Below, piece by piece: positions 49,531 through 57,894 of a stretch of DNA of 64,000 nucleotides. Where the stretch lies: contig SCTY01000003.1 in the NCBI GenBank assembly GCA_004297625.1, positions 124,001-188,000 on the forward strand, in the 5' to 3' direction. Source of the DNA: Betaproteobacteria bacterium (lineage in GTDB: Bacteria > Pseudomonadota > Gammaproteobacteria > Burkholderiales > SG8-39). The stretch's first letter is position 1. Each line of letters opens with the position of its first letter. The position numbers were made by a program, and so were the translations under genes. Below the pieces are notes generated by a model. That model ran no database searches, had not been told where the DNA came from, and saw only the letters and a program-made list of their open reading frames with translations.

Positions 49531-50262
49531 ATGGAACCGCAGTTAAAGCCGTTATCGGAAAGGAAGCGCCTCCTCGGACATGCACTTGGATACGACGCGG
49601 CGCGGGAGGCGGCGGTTGCGCCCGAGGCGCGGAAAGTACTGCGCAACACCTATCTCCTGCTCGCGCTCACCATGGTACCAACCGTGATCGGCGCGTTCAT
49701 CGGCATGGCGACGAGCGGCTTCGTGCTGACGTATCCGCTGGCAAGCACGCTCATCATGCTCGCCGGCGTGATCGGCCTGCAGTACGGCATCGCCGCCAAC
49801 CGCCACAACGGCCTGGGCATCGCGCTGTTGCTCCTGATGACCGGCATCCTCGGCTGGTGGCTCGGCCCGATCCTCAATTTCGCGCTGAAGCTCTCGAACG
49901 GCATGCAGCTCGTGGGCTACGCCGCGGTCGGCACCGGAGTGATCTTCTTCGCCATGGGCGCGGTTGCGACGACGACCAAGCGCGACTTCAGCTTCATGGG
50001 CAAGTTCCTGTTCGTCGGCATGATCGCGCTGCTCGTCGCCATGGTCGCGAACATGTTCCTGCAGATCCCGGCGCTCGCGCTGACGATCTCGACGCTCGTG
50101 ATCGTGGTCTTTTCGCTCTTCCTGCTGCACGACCTGAACCGCATCGTGCGCGGCGGCGAGACCAACTACGTGATGGCGGCAACCGGCGTCTACATGAGCC
50201 TGTACAACGTCTTCGCCAACCTGCTGATCCTGCTGATGGCGCTCGCGGGCGGCCGGCGCTAA
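49531..50262 (+). CDS. Bax inhibitor-1/YccA-family membrane protein
   Basis: 243 residues with seven membrane helices. VLRNTYLLLALTMVPTVIGA, AATGVYMSLYNVFANLLILL and the acidic/tyrosine segments are of the BI-1/YccA type. E. coli YccA is a substrate and inhibitor of FtsH, the same protease regulated by HflKC encoded divergently next door. AAGGAGAC precedes the ATG at 49531. A CueR-type promoter fits directly upstream. Confidence 0.9.
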   Translation: MEPQLKPLSERKRLLGHALGYDAAREAAVAPEARKVLRNTYLLLALTMVPTVIGAFIGMATSGFVLTYPLASTLIMLAGVIGLQYGIAANRHNGLGIALLLLMTGILGWWLGPILNFALKLSNGMQLVGYAAVGTGVIFFAMGAVATTTKRDFSFMGKFLFVGMIALLVAMVANMFLQIPALALTISTLVIVVFSLFLLHDLNRIVRGGETNYVMAATGVYMSLYNVFANLLILLMALAGGRR

Positions 50263-50293
50263 ATCCAGGCCCGCGCCCACCTCGGCCGTCCTA

Positions 50294-50313
50294 CCCACCC
50301 CACCCGGGGTGGG
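50294..50313. promoter_or_regulatory. G/C-tract hairpin downstream of yccA-like gene
   Basis: CCCACCCC/GGGGTGGG, a perfect 8-bp inverted repeat with a 4-base loop, starting 31 bases after the stop. It resembles the CsoR-type dyads at 35625 and 50361, but could equally serve as a terminator; CTAAAAA follows. Confidence 0.45.
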
Positions 50314-50353
50314 CTAAAAACAGGCTGCCGTCCTCACCTAACCTCCTGGGCCT

Positions 50354-50384
50354 TTGACAGTACCCACCCCCAGGGGGTAGGATA
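50354..50384 (+). promoter_or_regulatory. Consensus promoter with CsoR/RcnR-type operator in the spacer
   Basis: -35 TTGACA (50354-50359), 18-base spacer, -10-like TAGGAT (50378-50383). The spacer and -10 are occupied by the dyad TACCCACCCCC-A-GGGGGTAGGATA (50361-50384), so a CsoR-type repressor bound there would block the promoter of the 50431-52272 operon. Confidence 0.6.
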
Positions 50385-50430
50385 GCGGCCAGCAGGCCGG
50401 GGAGATCGCACAACTGGATAGGGATGGTTC

Positions 50431-50586
50431 ATGGCGCACGAGGGACCGCCGGAGAATGCAGCCCAGAAGGAGGAAGGAGCGATCAAGCCGCCAAACCGGC
50501 GGCCTCTTCGCAGCGCCACCGGGGCGGATGCTGCTGATGCCATCAGTCGCATCGAGCAGCTTGTCCCCTCCGGAGGCACTTCATGA
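50431..50586 (+). CDS. Small ORF related to the tail of the CCGG protein (51 aa)
   Basis: MAHEGPPENAAQKEEGAIK begins the product and matches the internal MAHEGPAQNASKKEASG segment of the 79-residue protein at 33051 (about 10 of 14 residues), but lacks the membrane helix and the cysteine pairs. Its TGA overlaps the cueR ATG (ATGA), and GGAGG near its end serves cueR. It may be a translated leader or the remains of a degraded small-protein gene. Confidence 0.45.
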   Translation: MAHEGPPENAAQKEEGAIKPPNRRPLRSATGADAADAISRIEQLVPSGGTS

Positions 50587-51002
50587 ATGACATGCAGATG
50601 AGCATCGGAGAGGCGGCGAAGCGTTCCGGCGTCTCGGCGAGGATGATCCGGCACTACGAGGGAATCGGGCTGCTGCCCGCGGCGAAGCGAGCGTATTCGG
50701 GGTATCGGACCTACGGCGGTCACGACGTGCATGCGCTGCGCTTCGTGCGCCACGCCCGCAGTCTCGGATTCTCGGTGAAGCAGATCGAGGAGCTTCTCGG
50801 CCTGTGGCGCAACCAGCGCCGGCCGAGCAGCAAAGTGAAGGCACTCGCCACGGCGCACATTGCCGAGCTCGAAGCGCGCATCCGCGACCTCGAGGCCATG
50901 AAGCACACCCTGGAGCACCTTGCGCTGCATTGCCGCGGCGACGAGCGGCCGGACTGCCCGATCCTCGACGGGCTCGCCGACGCTCGCGAGAACGGCCAGT
51001 GA
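50583..51002 (+). CDS. cueR: CueR-like copper-responsive MerR-family regulator
   Basis: 139 residues. MerR winged helix (MSIGEAAKRSGVSARMIRHY, then YRTYGGHDVHALRFVRHARS), a dimerisation helix and the metal loop C117-RGDERPD-C125 followed by PIL, equal to the CueR signature C-x7-C of Cu(I)/Ag(I)/Au(I) sensors. It would activate promoters with 19-bp spacers; four candidates are in this window. GGAGG 8 bases upstream. Confidence 0.9.
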   Translation: MNDMQMSIGEAAKRSGVSARMIRHYEGIGLLPAAKRAYSGYRTYGGHDVHALRFVRHARSLGFSVKQIEELLGLWRNQRRPSSKVKALATAHIAELEARIRDLEAMKHTLEHLALHCRGDERPDCPILDGLADARENGQ

Positions 51003-51021
51003 TCTCACCAGGAGGCTCGTG

Positions 51022-51450
51022 ATGAAACCGGTATCGAAAAGCAAGCGAACGCGCGCCACGGCCTTTACCGCCATCGGCGTGCTCGTCCTCGGCGCTGCGG
51101 GCTACCTGCTCTACGGCGCTTTCGCGAAGCCCGAATTGCCCCCCATCGACGGCAACACGGTCGACATCGCCGCCGACATGGGCGGATTCACGCGAAAAGA
51201 GGTCCGTCTCAAGGCCGGCGAGCCGGTGACGGTGCGCTTGACGAGCCTCGACGGTTCGCACCACACCGACGGCGGCGGCAAGCACCAGTGGGCGGTGGAT
51301 GAGCTGGGCATCAACATCGTCGCGCCGCCGCTCGGCTCGAGATACGTCACTTTCACGCCCAGCAAGCCGGGGACGTACACGTTCTACTGCGACATCTGCT
51401 GCGGCGGCCGCGCCAATCCCACGATGTCGGGCCGGCTTGTCGTAAGCTGA
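51022..51450 (+). CDS. Membrane-anchored cupredoxin with degenerate CuA-like motif
   Basis: 142 residues. N-terminal membrane anchor (FTAIGVLVLGAAGYLLYGAF) then a cupredoxin domain. The ligand region reads GGGKHQWAVDELGIN and FYCDICCGGRANPTMSG: first His, C-x3-C and a Met, as in CuA domains (which continue CG-x-x-H-x-x-M), but the second His is absent and Met is one residue late. ATG 51022 follows AGGAGG. A copper-binding periplasmic protein transcribed with cueR. Confidence 0.78.
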   Translation: MKPVSKSKRTRATAFTAIGVLVLGAAGYLLYGAFAKPELPPIDGNTVDIAADMGGFTRKEVRLKAGEPVTVRLTSLDGSHHTDGGGKHQWAVDELGINIVAPPLGSRYVTFTPSKPGTYTFYCDICCGGRANPTMSGRLVVS

Positions 51451-51453
51451 CGC

Positions 51454-52272
51454 TTGAATTCGCAGCTTCGCACCATCGCGATCATCGCTTTGCTGAGCAC
51501 GGCAGCGCTCGGCGCCGCCGCCCTGACTGGCTTGTGGCATCCGAACGCGCCGCAGGAGGCGTTCAAGTCGTATCTGCCGCAGATCACGCTCGGGACGGTG
51601 CTCGTGGCCGGGGTCGTCGACGGCATCAACCCGTGCGCGTTCACGGTGCTGTTGCTGTTCATCACGGTGCTGACGTCCACGCTGCAGGCAGGCGATGCAG
51701 GCGCGATGCGGCTCCGCGCGCGCATGCTCGGACTCGGTGGCATCTACATCGGCTCGGTTTTCGTGACCTACCTTGCGCTTGGCGTGGGCGTGCTCGCCTC
51801 GCTGGACTTTTTCACGCGCCAGCACCTTCCTGCGAGGTTCGGCGCGCTGCTCGCGATCCTGTTCGGCCTGTGGATGCTGAAAGACTATTTCCTGCCCGAA
51901 CTGGGCTGGAAGCTGCAGGCGCCGGCGCGGGTCGGTGACATCGCGCGGGCGATGGCAAAAAAAGCCACCTTTCCCGCGCTGATCGGCGGGGGAATCCTGA
52001 TCGGGCTTTGCACGGTGCCCTGCAGCGGCGCGGTCTATCTCGGTGTTCTGAGCCTGCTAGCGCTGCAGCCCACGGCGCTTCAGGGCTATGCCTATCTCGT
52101 GCTGTACAACGTGGTCTTCGTTCTGCCGCTCGTCGTCATCCTCGTCGCGGCTTCGTCGCGCCCGGTGCGTAATCGGATCGCGCTCTGGCACGTGCAGCAC
52201 AAGCGGCGCGTGAAGCTTGCGCTCGGCAGCGGCGTCGTGGTGCTGGGGCTGGGAATTCTGGCGACCGTTTAG
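51454..52272 (+). CDS. CcdA-like thiol-transport membrane protein
   Basis: 272 residues, about seven membrane helices. VDGINPCAFTVLLLFITVLT and GLCTVPCSGAVYLG carry the two redox cysteine sites and match those of the protein at 28774. TTG start at 51454, 3 bases after the cupredoxin stop, so translation is probably coupled. It would deliver reductant to the periplasm, perhaps to the cysteines of the cupredoxin it follows. Confidence 0.85.
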   Translation: MNSQLRTIAIIALLSTAALGAAALTGLWHPNAPQEAFKSYLPQITLGTVLVAGVVDGINPCAFTVLLLFITVLTSTLQAGDAGAMRLRARMLGLGGIYIGSVFVTYLALGVGVLASLDFFTRQHLPARFGALLAILFGLWMLKDYFLPELGWKLQAPARVGDIARAMAKKATFPALIGGGILIGLCTVPCSGAVYLGVLSLLALQPTALQGYAYLVLYNVVFVLPLVVILVAASSRPVRNRIALWHVQHKRRVKLALGSGVVVLGLGILATV

Positions 52273-52276
52273 CAGC

Positions 52277-52663
52277 TCACAAGGCGGCGAGCACGCGGTC
52301 GAGCCGGCCGCGTACCTCGGTCGCGATCTTTTCCACCTCGGGCTTGCCGACGAGCTGCATCACGGCGAGCGGATCCATGATGTCGACAACCGTCTTGCCG
52401 CCTGTTTGCCGCACCACGACGTTGCAGGGCAAGAGGGCGCCAATCTCCGGCTCCGCCTCGAGCGCCTTGTGCGCGAACTGCGGGTTGCACGCGCCGAGAA
52501 TGCGGTAGGGCGGCATGTCGAGCCCCAGCTTTTTCTTCAACGTCGCGGCGACGTCGATCTCGGTCAGAACGCCGAACCCTTCCTTCGCGAGCGCCTGCGT
52601 CACCCGCTCGATGGTCTTGTCGAAGCTGCCTTCCACGGTCTTGCCGAACGAATATTTGCTCAC
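52277..52663 (-). CDS. DUF302-domain protein
   Basis: 128 residues, essentially one DUF302 domain: FDKTIERVTQALAKEGFGVL, YRILGACNPQFAHKALEAEP and LPCNVVVRQTGGKTVVDIMD. No signal peptide, so cytoplasmic in this form. Function of the family is unknown though it is frequent in metal and oxidative-stress regions. Converges with the CcdA-like gene, 4 bases apart. Confidence 0.87.
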   Translation of the reverse strand: MSKYSFGKTVEGSFDKTIERVTQALAKEGFGVLTEIDVAATLKKKLGLDMPPYRILGACNPQFAHKALEAEPEIGALLPCNVVVRQTGGKTVVDIMDPLAVMQLVGKPEVEKIATEVRGRLDRVLAAL

Positions 52664-52685
52664 CTTGCGCTTCCTTTCTCCAATG

Positions 52686-52931
52686 CTATTCCCCGATCTC
52701 CCGTTTCATCTGCTCGAACTGCTCGCGCGTCAGCTCGCCCTTGGCGTAGCGCGCCTTCAGGATGTCGATCGCACGGGCCTCGCTATGCGGCGGCAAGGTG
52801 CTTGGTGGGCTGGACGCCAGCCATTTGACAAGCACCACGATGCCGAGAATCACCAGAATCCAGAAAAGCCCCATGTGCAGTATCCCCAGGCCGATCCATC
52901 CCCAGCCCATGCCGTCGAATCCGCTCCACAT
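52686..52931 (-). CDS. Small membrane protein with SHOCT domain
   Basis: 81 residues. Glycine/tryptophan-rich start (MWSGFDGMGWGWIGLG), one membrane helix (LFWILVILGIVVLVKWLA), and the C-terminal SHOCT motif AIDILKARYAKGELTREQFE. SHOCT modules act as oligomerisation tails. Its start is about 100 bases downstream of an FNR-type dyad. Cytochrome genes lie upstream on the same strand. Confidence 0.8.
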   Translation of the reverse strand: MWSGFDGMGWGWIGLGILHMGLFWILVILGIVVLVKWLASSPPSTLPPHSEARAIDILKARYAKGELTREQFEQMKREIGE

Positions 52932-53024
52932 TACGAATACCTCGCTCTAATCGCCGTTGGATGCTGGGCGTTGCGCCGAGTTCGCCGTCCCGAAATCACG
53001 GTAGCGCGTTCGGTCGGCGCACGA

Positions 53025-53038
53025 TTGACCTCCATCAA
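53025..53038. promoter_or_regulatory. FNR/Anr/Dnr-type dyad upstream of SHOCT/DUF302 genes
   Basis: TTGACCTCCATCAA, in the intergenic region between the cytochrome stop (53066) and the SHOCT start (52931), about 100 bases from the latter. Confidence 0.45.
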
Positions 53039-53065
53039 TGCGCCGGCCGATTCACGCCGCCGTTC

Positions 53066-53404
53066 TCACCGTTCGAAGCTCTTGCGTAGATAGGCGAGGA
53101 CCGCCTTCAGATCCGCGTCGGTGAGCGACGGACTGCCGCCTTTGGGCGGCATCGCCATCGGCGACCCCGGGCTTTGGTAGCCTTGCTTTATCCTCTTCAG
53201 GACCACGGCGTCCGGGGCCTTCAACGGGCTTTTCGCCGAGGTGAAATCGGGCACGCCGGGAAGCACGCCTTTGCCGTTGGCGCCGTGACAGGCGATGCAG
53301 GTGCCCTGATAGATCTCCTTGCCCGCGGGCGCGGCGAGGCTCGCCGCCGCCGCGCCCGCGAGCGCGACGGCGCCGAGGTAACGCAACGAACGATAGGTGC
53401 GCAT
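53066..53404 (-). CDS. Cytochrome c, class I
   Basis: 112 residues. Signal peptide (LRYLGAVALAGAAAASLAAP), haem site CIACH in YQGTCIACHGANGKGVLPGV, and axial Met in SPMAMPPKGGSPSLTDADLK. Single-haem periplasmic electron carrier. It follows another cytochrome gene after one base, so the two are co-expressed with the porin upstream. Confidence 0.9.
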   Translation of the reverse strand: MRTYRSLRYLGAVALAGAAAASLAAPAGKEIYQGTCIACHGANGKGVLPGVPDFTSAKSPLKAPDAVVLKRIKQGYQSPGSPMAMPPKGGSPSLTDADLKAVLAYLRKSFER

Positions 53405-53405
53405 G

Positions 53406-53678
53406 TCAGTTACTCCCCTGCAGGAAAGCGAGAATGTCGCGCGCTTCCTGTCCCGTCAGCCCGGCGCGCAGGCGCATGTGGCTGACGATGACCTTCCATT
53501 GGTCGTCGCGGAAGTCCTTCGGGTCGCGCATGTTGTGGCAGCGCGCGCAGTTGTCGGCCCACGCCTTCGCGCCGCGCGCGAACGCCTGAGGGTCGGCCGG
53601 CTGCTGCGCCGGGGCGAAGCTGCTCCAGGCAAGCAACAACGTCGTCGCCGATGCCAAGATGATGTGAAGCGTTTTCAT
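53406..53678 (-). CDS. Small c-type cytochrome
   Basis: 90 residues. Signal peptide MKTLHIILASATTLLLAWSS, haem motif CARCH (WADNCARCHNMRDPKDFRDD), then a helix MRLRAGLTGQEARDILAFLQ. AGGAGA precedes the ATG at 53678. Similar small cytochromes occur with porins and copper genes; the axial ligand may be the Met in HMRLRAG. Between porin and the second cytochrome. Confidence 0.88.
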   Translation of the reverse strand: MKTLHIILASATTLLLAWSSFAPAQQPADPQAFARGAKAWADNCARCHNMRDPKDFRDDQWKVIVSHMRLRAGLTGQEARDILAFLQGSN

Positions 53679-53688
53679 ATCGATCTCC

Positions 53689-54936
53689 TCAGAATCCGAA
53701 TGCAAACTGCAAGAGCACGCGGTTCGCGTCGTTCGGCGTTCCGGGCTCGCCGTCGTTGCGCTCGTAGGCCAGCTTGCCCACGATATCCGACTCGAACCAG
53801 TAGTCCACCCCGAGCCCGAGCTGCTTCAGGTCCTGGTCGGCGTGCGGCGAAGTGAACTTCCCATAGCGCAGAACCGGCTCCCACTTGGTGCCGGGGATGC
53901 GGTAGGCCGCCTGCACGTAATGCGTCTTCCAGGTTCCGCCGAGCGGAGCGACGCTCGTGTCGAGATCGCCGACCCTCGAGCGCATGTATTCGCCGCGCAG
54001 GTCGAGTCCCCTCCAGCGCCAGCCGAAATCGGCGCCGACGACGGAGTAGTTGCGGCTTGCCTCCACCGGCGCACCCTCAGGCGCGACTGCAACGCGCGAA
54101 TGCGCGGCGGACAAACCCAGCTCGAGATTCGGAATCGGCAGAAACCCCAGGCGCCCGCCGACCAGCTTGTGCTTCGACGGGTTCGTGGTGCCGCCGGTGG
54201 CAGCAATTGACTCGATCTCGTCGCCCGCTCCGCTGAGCTCGAGCCTCGGCCCATTACCCACGTAAAGCGTGTAGTTCGCCTTCATCCCCGAGCCGAACGG
54301 CACGCCGCCCTTGATGCCGGCGCCGATGTCGGACACCGGCACCGCGCCGCCTTCCTCCTCGAAGCCGGGCGGCTTGGACGGGAACTTGTTGATCCAGGCC
54401 GGATGCAGGTTCTGGATGAAGTACCCGATCGGGCTCAGGAACTTGCCGCCGAATGCGGTGAGGTAATCGTTCGCGAACACGTTCATGTTCGCGTACTCCA
54501 GCCCGAACTCGGCTTCGCCCTCGGCGTTGGACATGATCTCGAGTTCCGTTTCGAAGAGCAGCAGGTCCTTGTACTGATAATGAAAAATCGGGTTGAAACC
54601 GACCTCGCCGAAGCTGCTGTTCATGCCTCTACGGTTGGCATAGCCGACGTGGCCGTAGCCCGCGAGGTGCACCAGAGAGTTGTTGGCGAGAAGGCCTGAC
54701 CCGCCTGCTTTCTTCGCCTGAGATACCTCGTCGCGAACTTCCTGCACGTCCTGCTTGGTCGCGGTGTCCTGCTTTTGACGCTCGAGCACTGAGCGCAGCT
54801 CGCGCATTTCGCGCTTGAGCTGCTCGATTTCCGTCTTCAGCTTGTCGGTCTCCGCGTCGGCCCATGCCGGCTGAGCTGCGCCGGCGAGAAGGGTCAACGC
54901 AGCGGCGACGGCCGCTTGCTTGCTGTTCAGCTTCAT
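53689..54936 (-). CDS. Outer-membrane porin with N-terminal coiled coil
   Basis: 415 residues. Signal peptide MKLNSKQAAVAAALTLLAGA, a 45-residue coiled coil (DKLKTEIEQLKREMRELRSV), then a beta-barrel of alternating strands ending LLQFAFGF with the C-terminal Phe typical of outer-membrane proteins. AGGAGGCA upstream supports the ATG at 54936. Substrate unknown; co-transcription with two cytochromes is unusual for porins. Confidence 0.8.
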   Translation of the reverse strand: MKLNSKQAAVAAALTLLAGAAQPAWADAETDKLKTEIEQLKREMRELRSVLERQKQDTATKQDVQEVRDEVSQAKKAGGSGLLANNSLVHLAGYGHVGYANRRGMNSSFGEVGFNPIFHYQYKDLLLFETELEIMSNAEGEAEFGLEYANMNVFANDYLTAFGGKFLSPIGYFIQNLHPAWINKFPSKPPGFEEEGGAVPVSDIGAGIKGGVPFGSGMKANYTLYVGNGPRLELSGAGDEIESIAATGGTTNPSKHKLVGGRLGFLPIPNLELGLSAAHSRVAVAPEGAPVEASRNYSVVGADFGWRWRGLDLRGEYMRSRVGDLDTSVAPLGGTWKTHYVQAAYRIPGTKWEPVLRYGKFTSPHADQDLKQLGLGVDYWFESDIVGKLAYERNDGEPGTPNDANRVLLQFAFGF

Positions 54937-54967
54937 GACTGCCTCCTGAATCGATGCACGCATGCGA

Positions 54968-54983
54968 GGCGCGCATGCGCGCC
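54968..54983. repeat. 16-bp perfect palindrome
   Basis: GGCGCGCATGCGCGCC, 32 bases upstream of the porin start. Alternating G/C makes it weak evidence for an operator. A further 6-bp hairpin (GCCCGC-N6-GCGGGC, 54991-55008) follows, 17 bases before the stop of the neighbouring gene, and may act in termination. Confidence 0.35.
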
Positions 54984-55025
54984 CCGGCCAGCCCGCCTAT
55001 TCGCGGGCGAATCGCGCGGCGCGGA

Positions 55026-55451
55026 TCAAATCAGGAGACGAGGAACGCGCTGGAAGACGGGCTCCCAGCGAAGCGGGGGATCATTGAAGAAGCCGAGAGA
55101 GGATGCGGGCTCGGGCCGGGGACTGTGGTCGCGGAAGGCGAGCACCTGGGCGACCAGCGCCACGATATCGCCCGGGTGCTGAATGTCGGGGGCTTGCATC
55201 ATCGATAAGGCGTCGGAGTCGTGGCACGCATCGCCATCGGAAGGCGGCGATTCCAGTGAGCCCGCCGCATGACGCTCTGACACCGCGTGATCGTGGGTGC
55301 CGTTGGCGGGTAATGGTTCGCGGTCGATGCTGCAATAGACGTTCGCTGCCCTCGACAGGACCAGCATCAAGATCAGCGCGACGAAACCCCAGTCGCGAAG
55401 CAGCCGCGGCCTGCGGTCTCTCCCGACGTCCCCTTCCCCCATGCGAGCCAT
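55026..55451 (-). CDS. Small exported/membrane protein of unknown function
   Basis: 141 residues. Basic N terminus and one hydrophobic segment (WGFVALILMLVLSRAANVYC), then a hydrophilic His/Asp-rich part (ANGTHDHAVSERHAAG, DGDACHDSD) that could bind metal. It ends RVPRLLI, reminiscent of the short exported protein heading the cus operon. ATGs at 55451 and 55442 are both possible. An FNR-type dyad lies 32-42 bases upstream. Confidence 0.55.
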   Translation of the reverse strand: MARMGEGDVGRDRRPRLLRDWGFVALILMLVLSRAANVYCSIDREPLPANGTHDHAVSERHAAGSLESPPSDGDACHDSDALSMMQAPDIQHPGDIVALVAQVLAFRDHSPRPEPASSLGFFNDPPLRWEPVFQRVPRLLI

Positions 55452-55476
55452 CTTGAACGTGCGTGCATCGGCCCGC

Positions 55477-55490
55477 TTGATCTACGTCAA
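55477..55490. promoter_or_regulatory. FNR/Anr/Dnr-type dyad
   Basis: TTGATCTACGTCAA, between the end of the copper ATPase gene (55615) and the start of the 55026-55451 gene, in promoter position for the latter. Confidence 0.5.
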
Positions 55491-55614
55491 GCCCCTGTCG
55501 TGCTGATGGGTGCGCTTGCCCGGCAAGGCGGCCACGATTATACGAAGCTCATGTTAGGCATCGGGCATGGCGTTGCGTTGCCTTGAGCAGCTCGTTCGCC
55601 TCGAGCTCGAAGGA

Positions 55615-57894
55615 TCAAAGCCTCGTTCGCCGCAGGCGCAGCGCGTTGGAAACCACGGACACCGAGCTCATCGCCATCGCCGCGCCGGCGAAGATGGGCG
55701 AAAGGAGCAGACCGAAAACCGGGTAAAGCACGCCCGCCGCGATCGGGACGCCGAGCGCGTTGTAGACGAAGGCGAAGAACAGGTTCTGCTTGACGTTGCG
55801 CATCGTCGCGTGCGACAGGCGGATCGCCTTGGCGATGCCGCGCAGGTCGCCTTTTACGAGCGTCACGCCGGCGCTCTCGATCGCTACATCGGTGCCGGTG
55901 CCCATGGCGATGCCCACGTGCGCCTGCGCGAGCGCCGGCGCGTCGTTGATGCCGTCGCCCGCCATCGCGACGAAGCGCCCCCCCGCCTGCAGCGCCTTCA
56001 CCTTTTCGACCTTCTGCTCGGGGAGTACCTCTCCGATCACCTCGTCGATGCCGAGCTGCCTGCCGACCGCCTCGGCCGTCGCGCGCGAGTCGCCCGAGAG
56101 CATGACGATCGTCACACCCTGCGCCTTCAACGCCTGGACGGCCTCGGGGGTGGTGTCCTTGATCGGGTCGGCGACGCCGATCACCGCCGCGACCCGGCCG
56201 TCGACAGCGGCGAACATCGCCGTTTTTCCTTGCGTGCGCAGGCTATCGGCCTTGCCGGCGAGCGCCTCCGGCATCGCCCCGAAACGCTCCATGAAGCGAC
56301 GGCTCCCGACGGCGACCTTGCGGCCGCCGACCACGCCCTGTACCCCTTGGCCGGTCACCGAGTCGAAGTTTTCCACGGGCTGCAGGGAGATCCCGCGGTC
56401 CTCCGCCCCCTTCACGATCGCCTGCGCAAGCGGATGCTCGCTCGCGCGCTCGAGGCTCGCGATGACCCGCAGCGCCTCGTCCTCGTTCATGCCCTTCTCG
56501 ACTGCCAACGCCACAAGCTGCGGCCGGCCGAGCGTCAGCGTGCCGGTCTTATCCACCACCAACGTGTTCACGTCGCGCAGCTTCTCCACGGCTTCGGCGT
56601 TGCGGAAAAGAATGCCGTTCAGCGCGCCCTGCCCCATCGCCACGGTAATGGAAATCGGCGTGGCGAGTCCTACTGCGCACGGGCACGCGATGATGAGCAC
56701 GGCCACGGCGTTGACCACGGCATAGGTGAGCGCCGGCGAAGGTCCGAAAATGCCCCAAACGATGGCCGTGAGCACCGCGATAGCGATCACGGTCTGTACG
56801 AAGTACGCGGCCACGAGATCCGCCAGCCGCTGCACCGGCGCCCGCGTGCGCTGCGCCTGCGCCACCATGTGCACGATCTGCGCGAGCAGCGTGTCCGAGC
56901 CGACGCGCTCGGCGCGAATCACCAGCGTGCCCTTGCCGTTGATCGTCGCGCCGGTCACCCGATTGCCCGCCTTCTTCGGCACCGGGACCGGCTCGCCGGT
57001 GATCATCGACTCGTCGACGTTCGACGCGCCCTCGAGGCAGACGCCGTCGATCGGTACCTTCTCGCCCGGACGCACGCGCAGGCGGTCGCCGACCTGTACC
57101 TCGGAAAGCGGCACTTCCACCTCGCGGCCGTCGGCTTCCACGCGCAGCGCCGTATTGGGCGCGAGCGCAAGAAGCTGCTTGATCGCCTGGCTGGTCTGGC
57201 CGAGCGCGCGCAGTTGCATGACTTCGCCGAGCAGCACAAGCGTCACGATGACCGCCGCTGCCTCGAAATACGCGCCCACTTCTTCGCCGCCGTGCATGCG
57301 GAATTCCGCGGGGAACAGGCCGGGAGCAAAAACCGCCGCCACGCTGAAGATGTAGGCAAGCGCGACGCCGAGCCCGATGAGCGTGTACATGTTGGGACTG
57401 CGGTTCTTGAGCGACAGCGCGAACTTGCGGAAGAACGGCCAGCCCGACCACAGCACCACCGGAGTGCCCAGCACGAACTCTACGTAGGCGCGGGTTCGCG
57501 GCGAAAGGCCGAGGGGCTCCATGATGCCGAGATACGGCGCCATGGCGATGAAGATGAGCGGGATCGAGAAAACCACCCCGACCCAGAAGCGGCGCGTCAT
57601 GTCGCGCAGCTCCGCGTTGTCCTCCTCAGCGCCGGCCATCGGCACGAGCGCCATGCCGCATTTCGGGCAGTTGCCGGGCCGGTCGCTGCGCACTTCCGGG
57701 TGCATCGGACACGTGTACTCGGCCGCTGGCGGCACCACGGGTTTTTCTTTGGCGGCATACTTCGCGGGGTCGGCCTTGAACGCCAATAGGCAGTGCCGTG
57801 AGCAAAAGTGGTAGGTCTTTCCCTGATAGACGGAGCTGCCTGCCGCCTTTGCCGGCTCGACCTTCATGCCGCAGACCGGATCGATCGAGCTCAT
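55615..57894 (-). CDS. Copper/silver-exporting P1B-type ATPase with YHS N terminus
   Basis: 759 residues. Residues 1-48 are a YHS domain ([28 protein letters not shown]), 60-85 a heavy-metal-binding segment ([20 protein letters not shown]), followed by eight helices, CPC at 404-406 ([10 protein letters not shown]), DKTGT and [10 protein letters not shown]. No HMA domain, unlike CopA at 33065, placing it with the SilP/CopA2-like pumps often used for periplasmic or cytochrome-oxidase copper supply. Starts within the stop of the UbiB-like gene (ATGA). Confidence 0.9.
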   Translation of the reverse strand: MSSIDPVCGMKVEPAKAAGSSVYQGKTYHFCSRHCLLAFKADPAKYAAKEKPVVPPAAEYTCPMHPEVRSDRPGNCPKCGMALVPMAGAEEDNAELRDMTRRFWVGVVFSIPLIFIAMAPYLGIMEPLGLSPRTRAYVEFVLGTPVVLWSGWPFFRKFALSLKNRSPNMYTLIGLGVALAYIFSVAAVFAPGLFPAEFRMHGGEEVGAYFEAAAVIVTLVLLGEVMQLRALGQTSQAIKQLLALAPNTALRVEADGREVEVPLSEVQVGDRLRVRPGEKVPIDGVCLEGASNVDESMITGEPVPVPKKAGNRVTGATINGKGTLVIRAERVGSDTLLAQIVHMVAQAQRTRAPVQRLADLVAAYFVQTVIAIAVLTAIVWGIFGPSPALTYAVVNAVAVLIIACPCAVGLATPISITVAMGQGALNGILFRNAEAVEKLRDVNTLVVDKTGTLTLGRPQLVALAVEKGMNEDEALRVIASLERASEHPLAQAIVKGAEDRGISLQPVENFDSVTGQGVQGVVGGRKVAVGSRRFMERFGAMPEALAGKADSLRTQGKTAMFAAVDGRVAAVIGVADPIKDTTPEAVQALKAQGVTIVMLSGDSRATAEAVGRQLGIDEVIGEVLPEQKVEKVKALQAGGRFVAMAGDGINDAPALAQAHVGIAMGTGTDVAIESAGVTLVKGDLRGIAKAIRLSHATMRNVKQNLFFAFVYNALGVPIAAGVLYPVFGLLLSPIFAGAAMAMSSVSVVSNALRLRRTRL

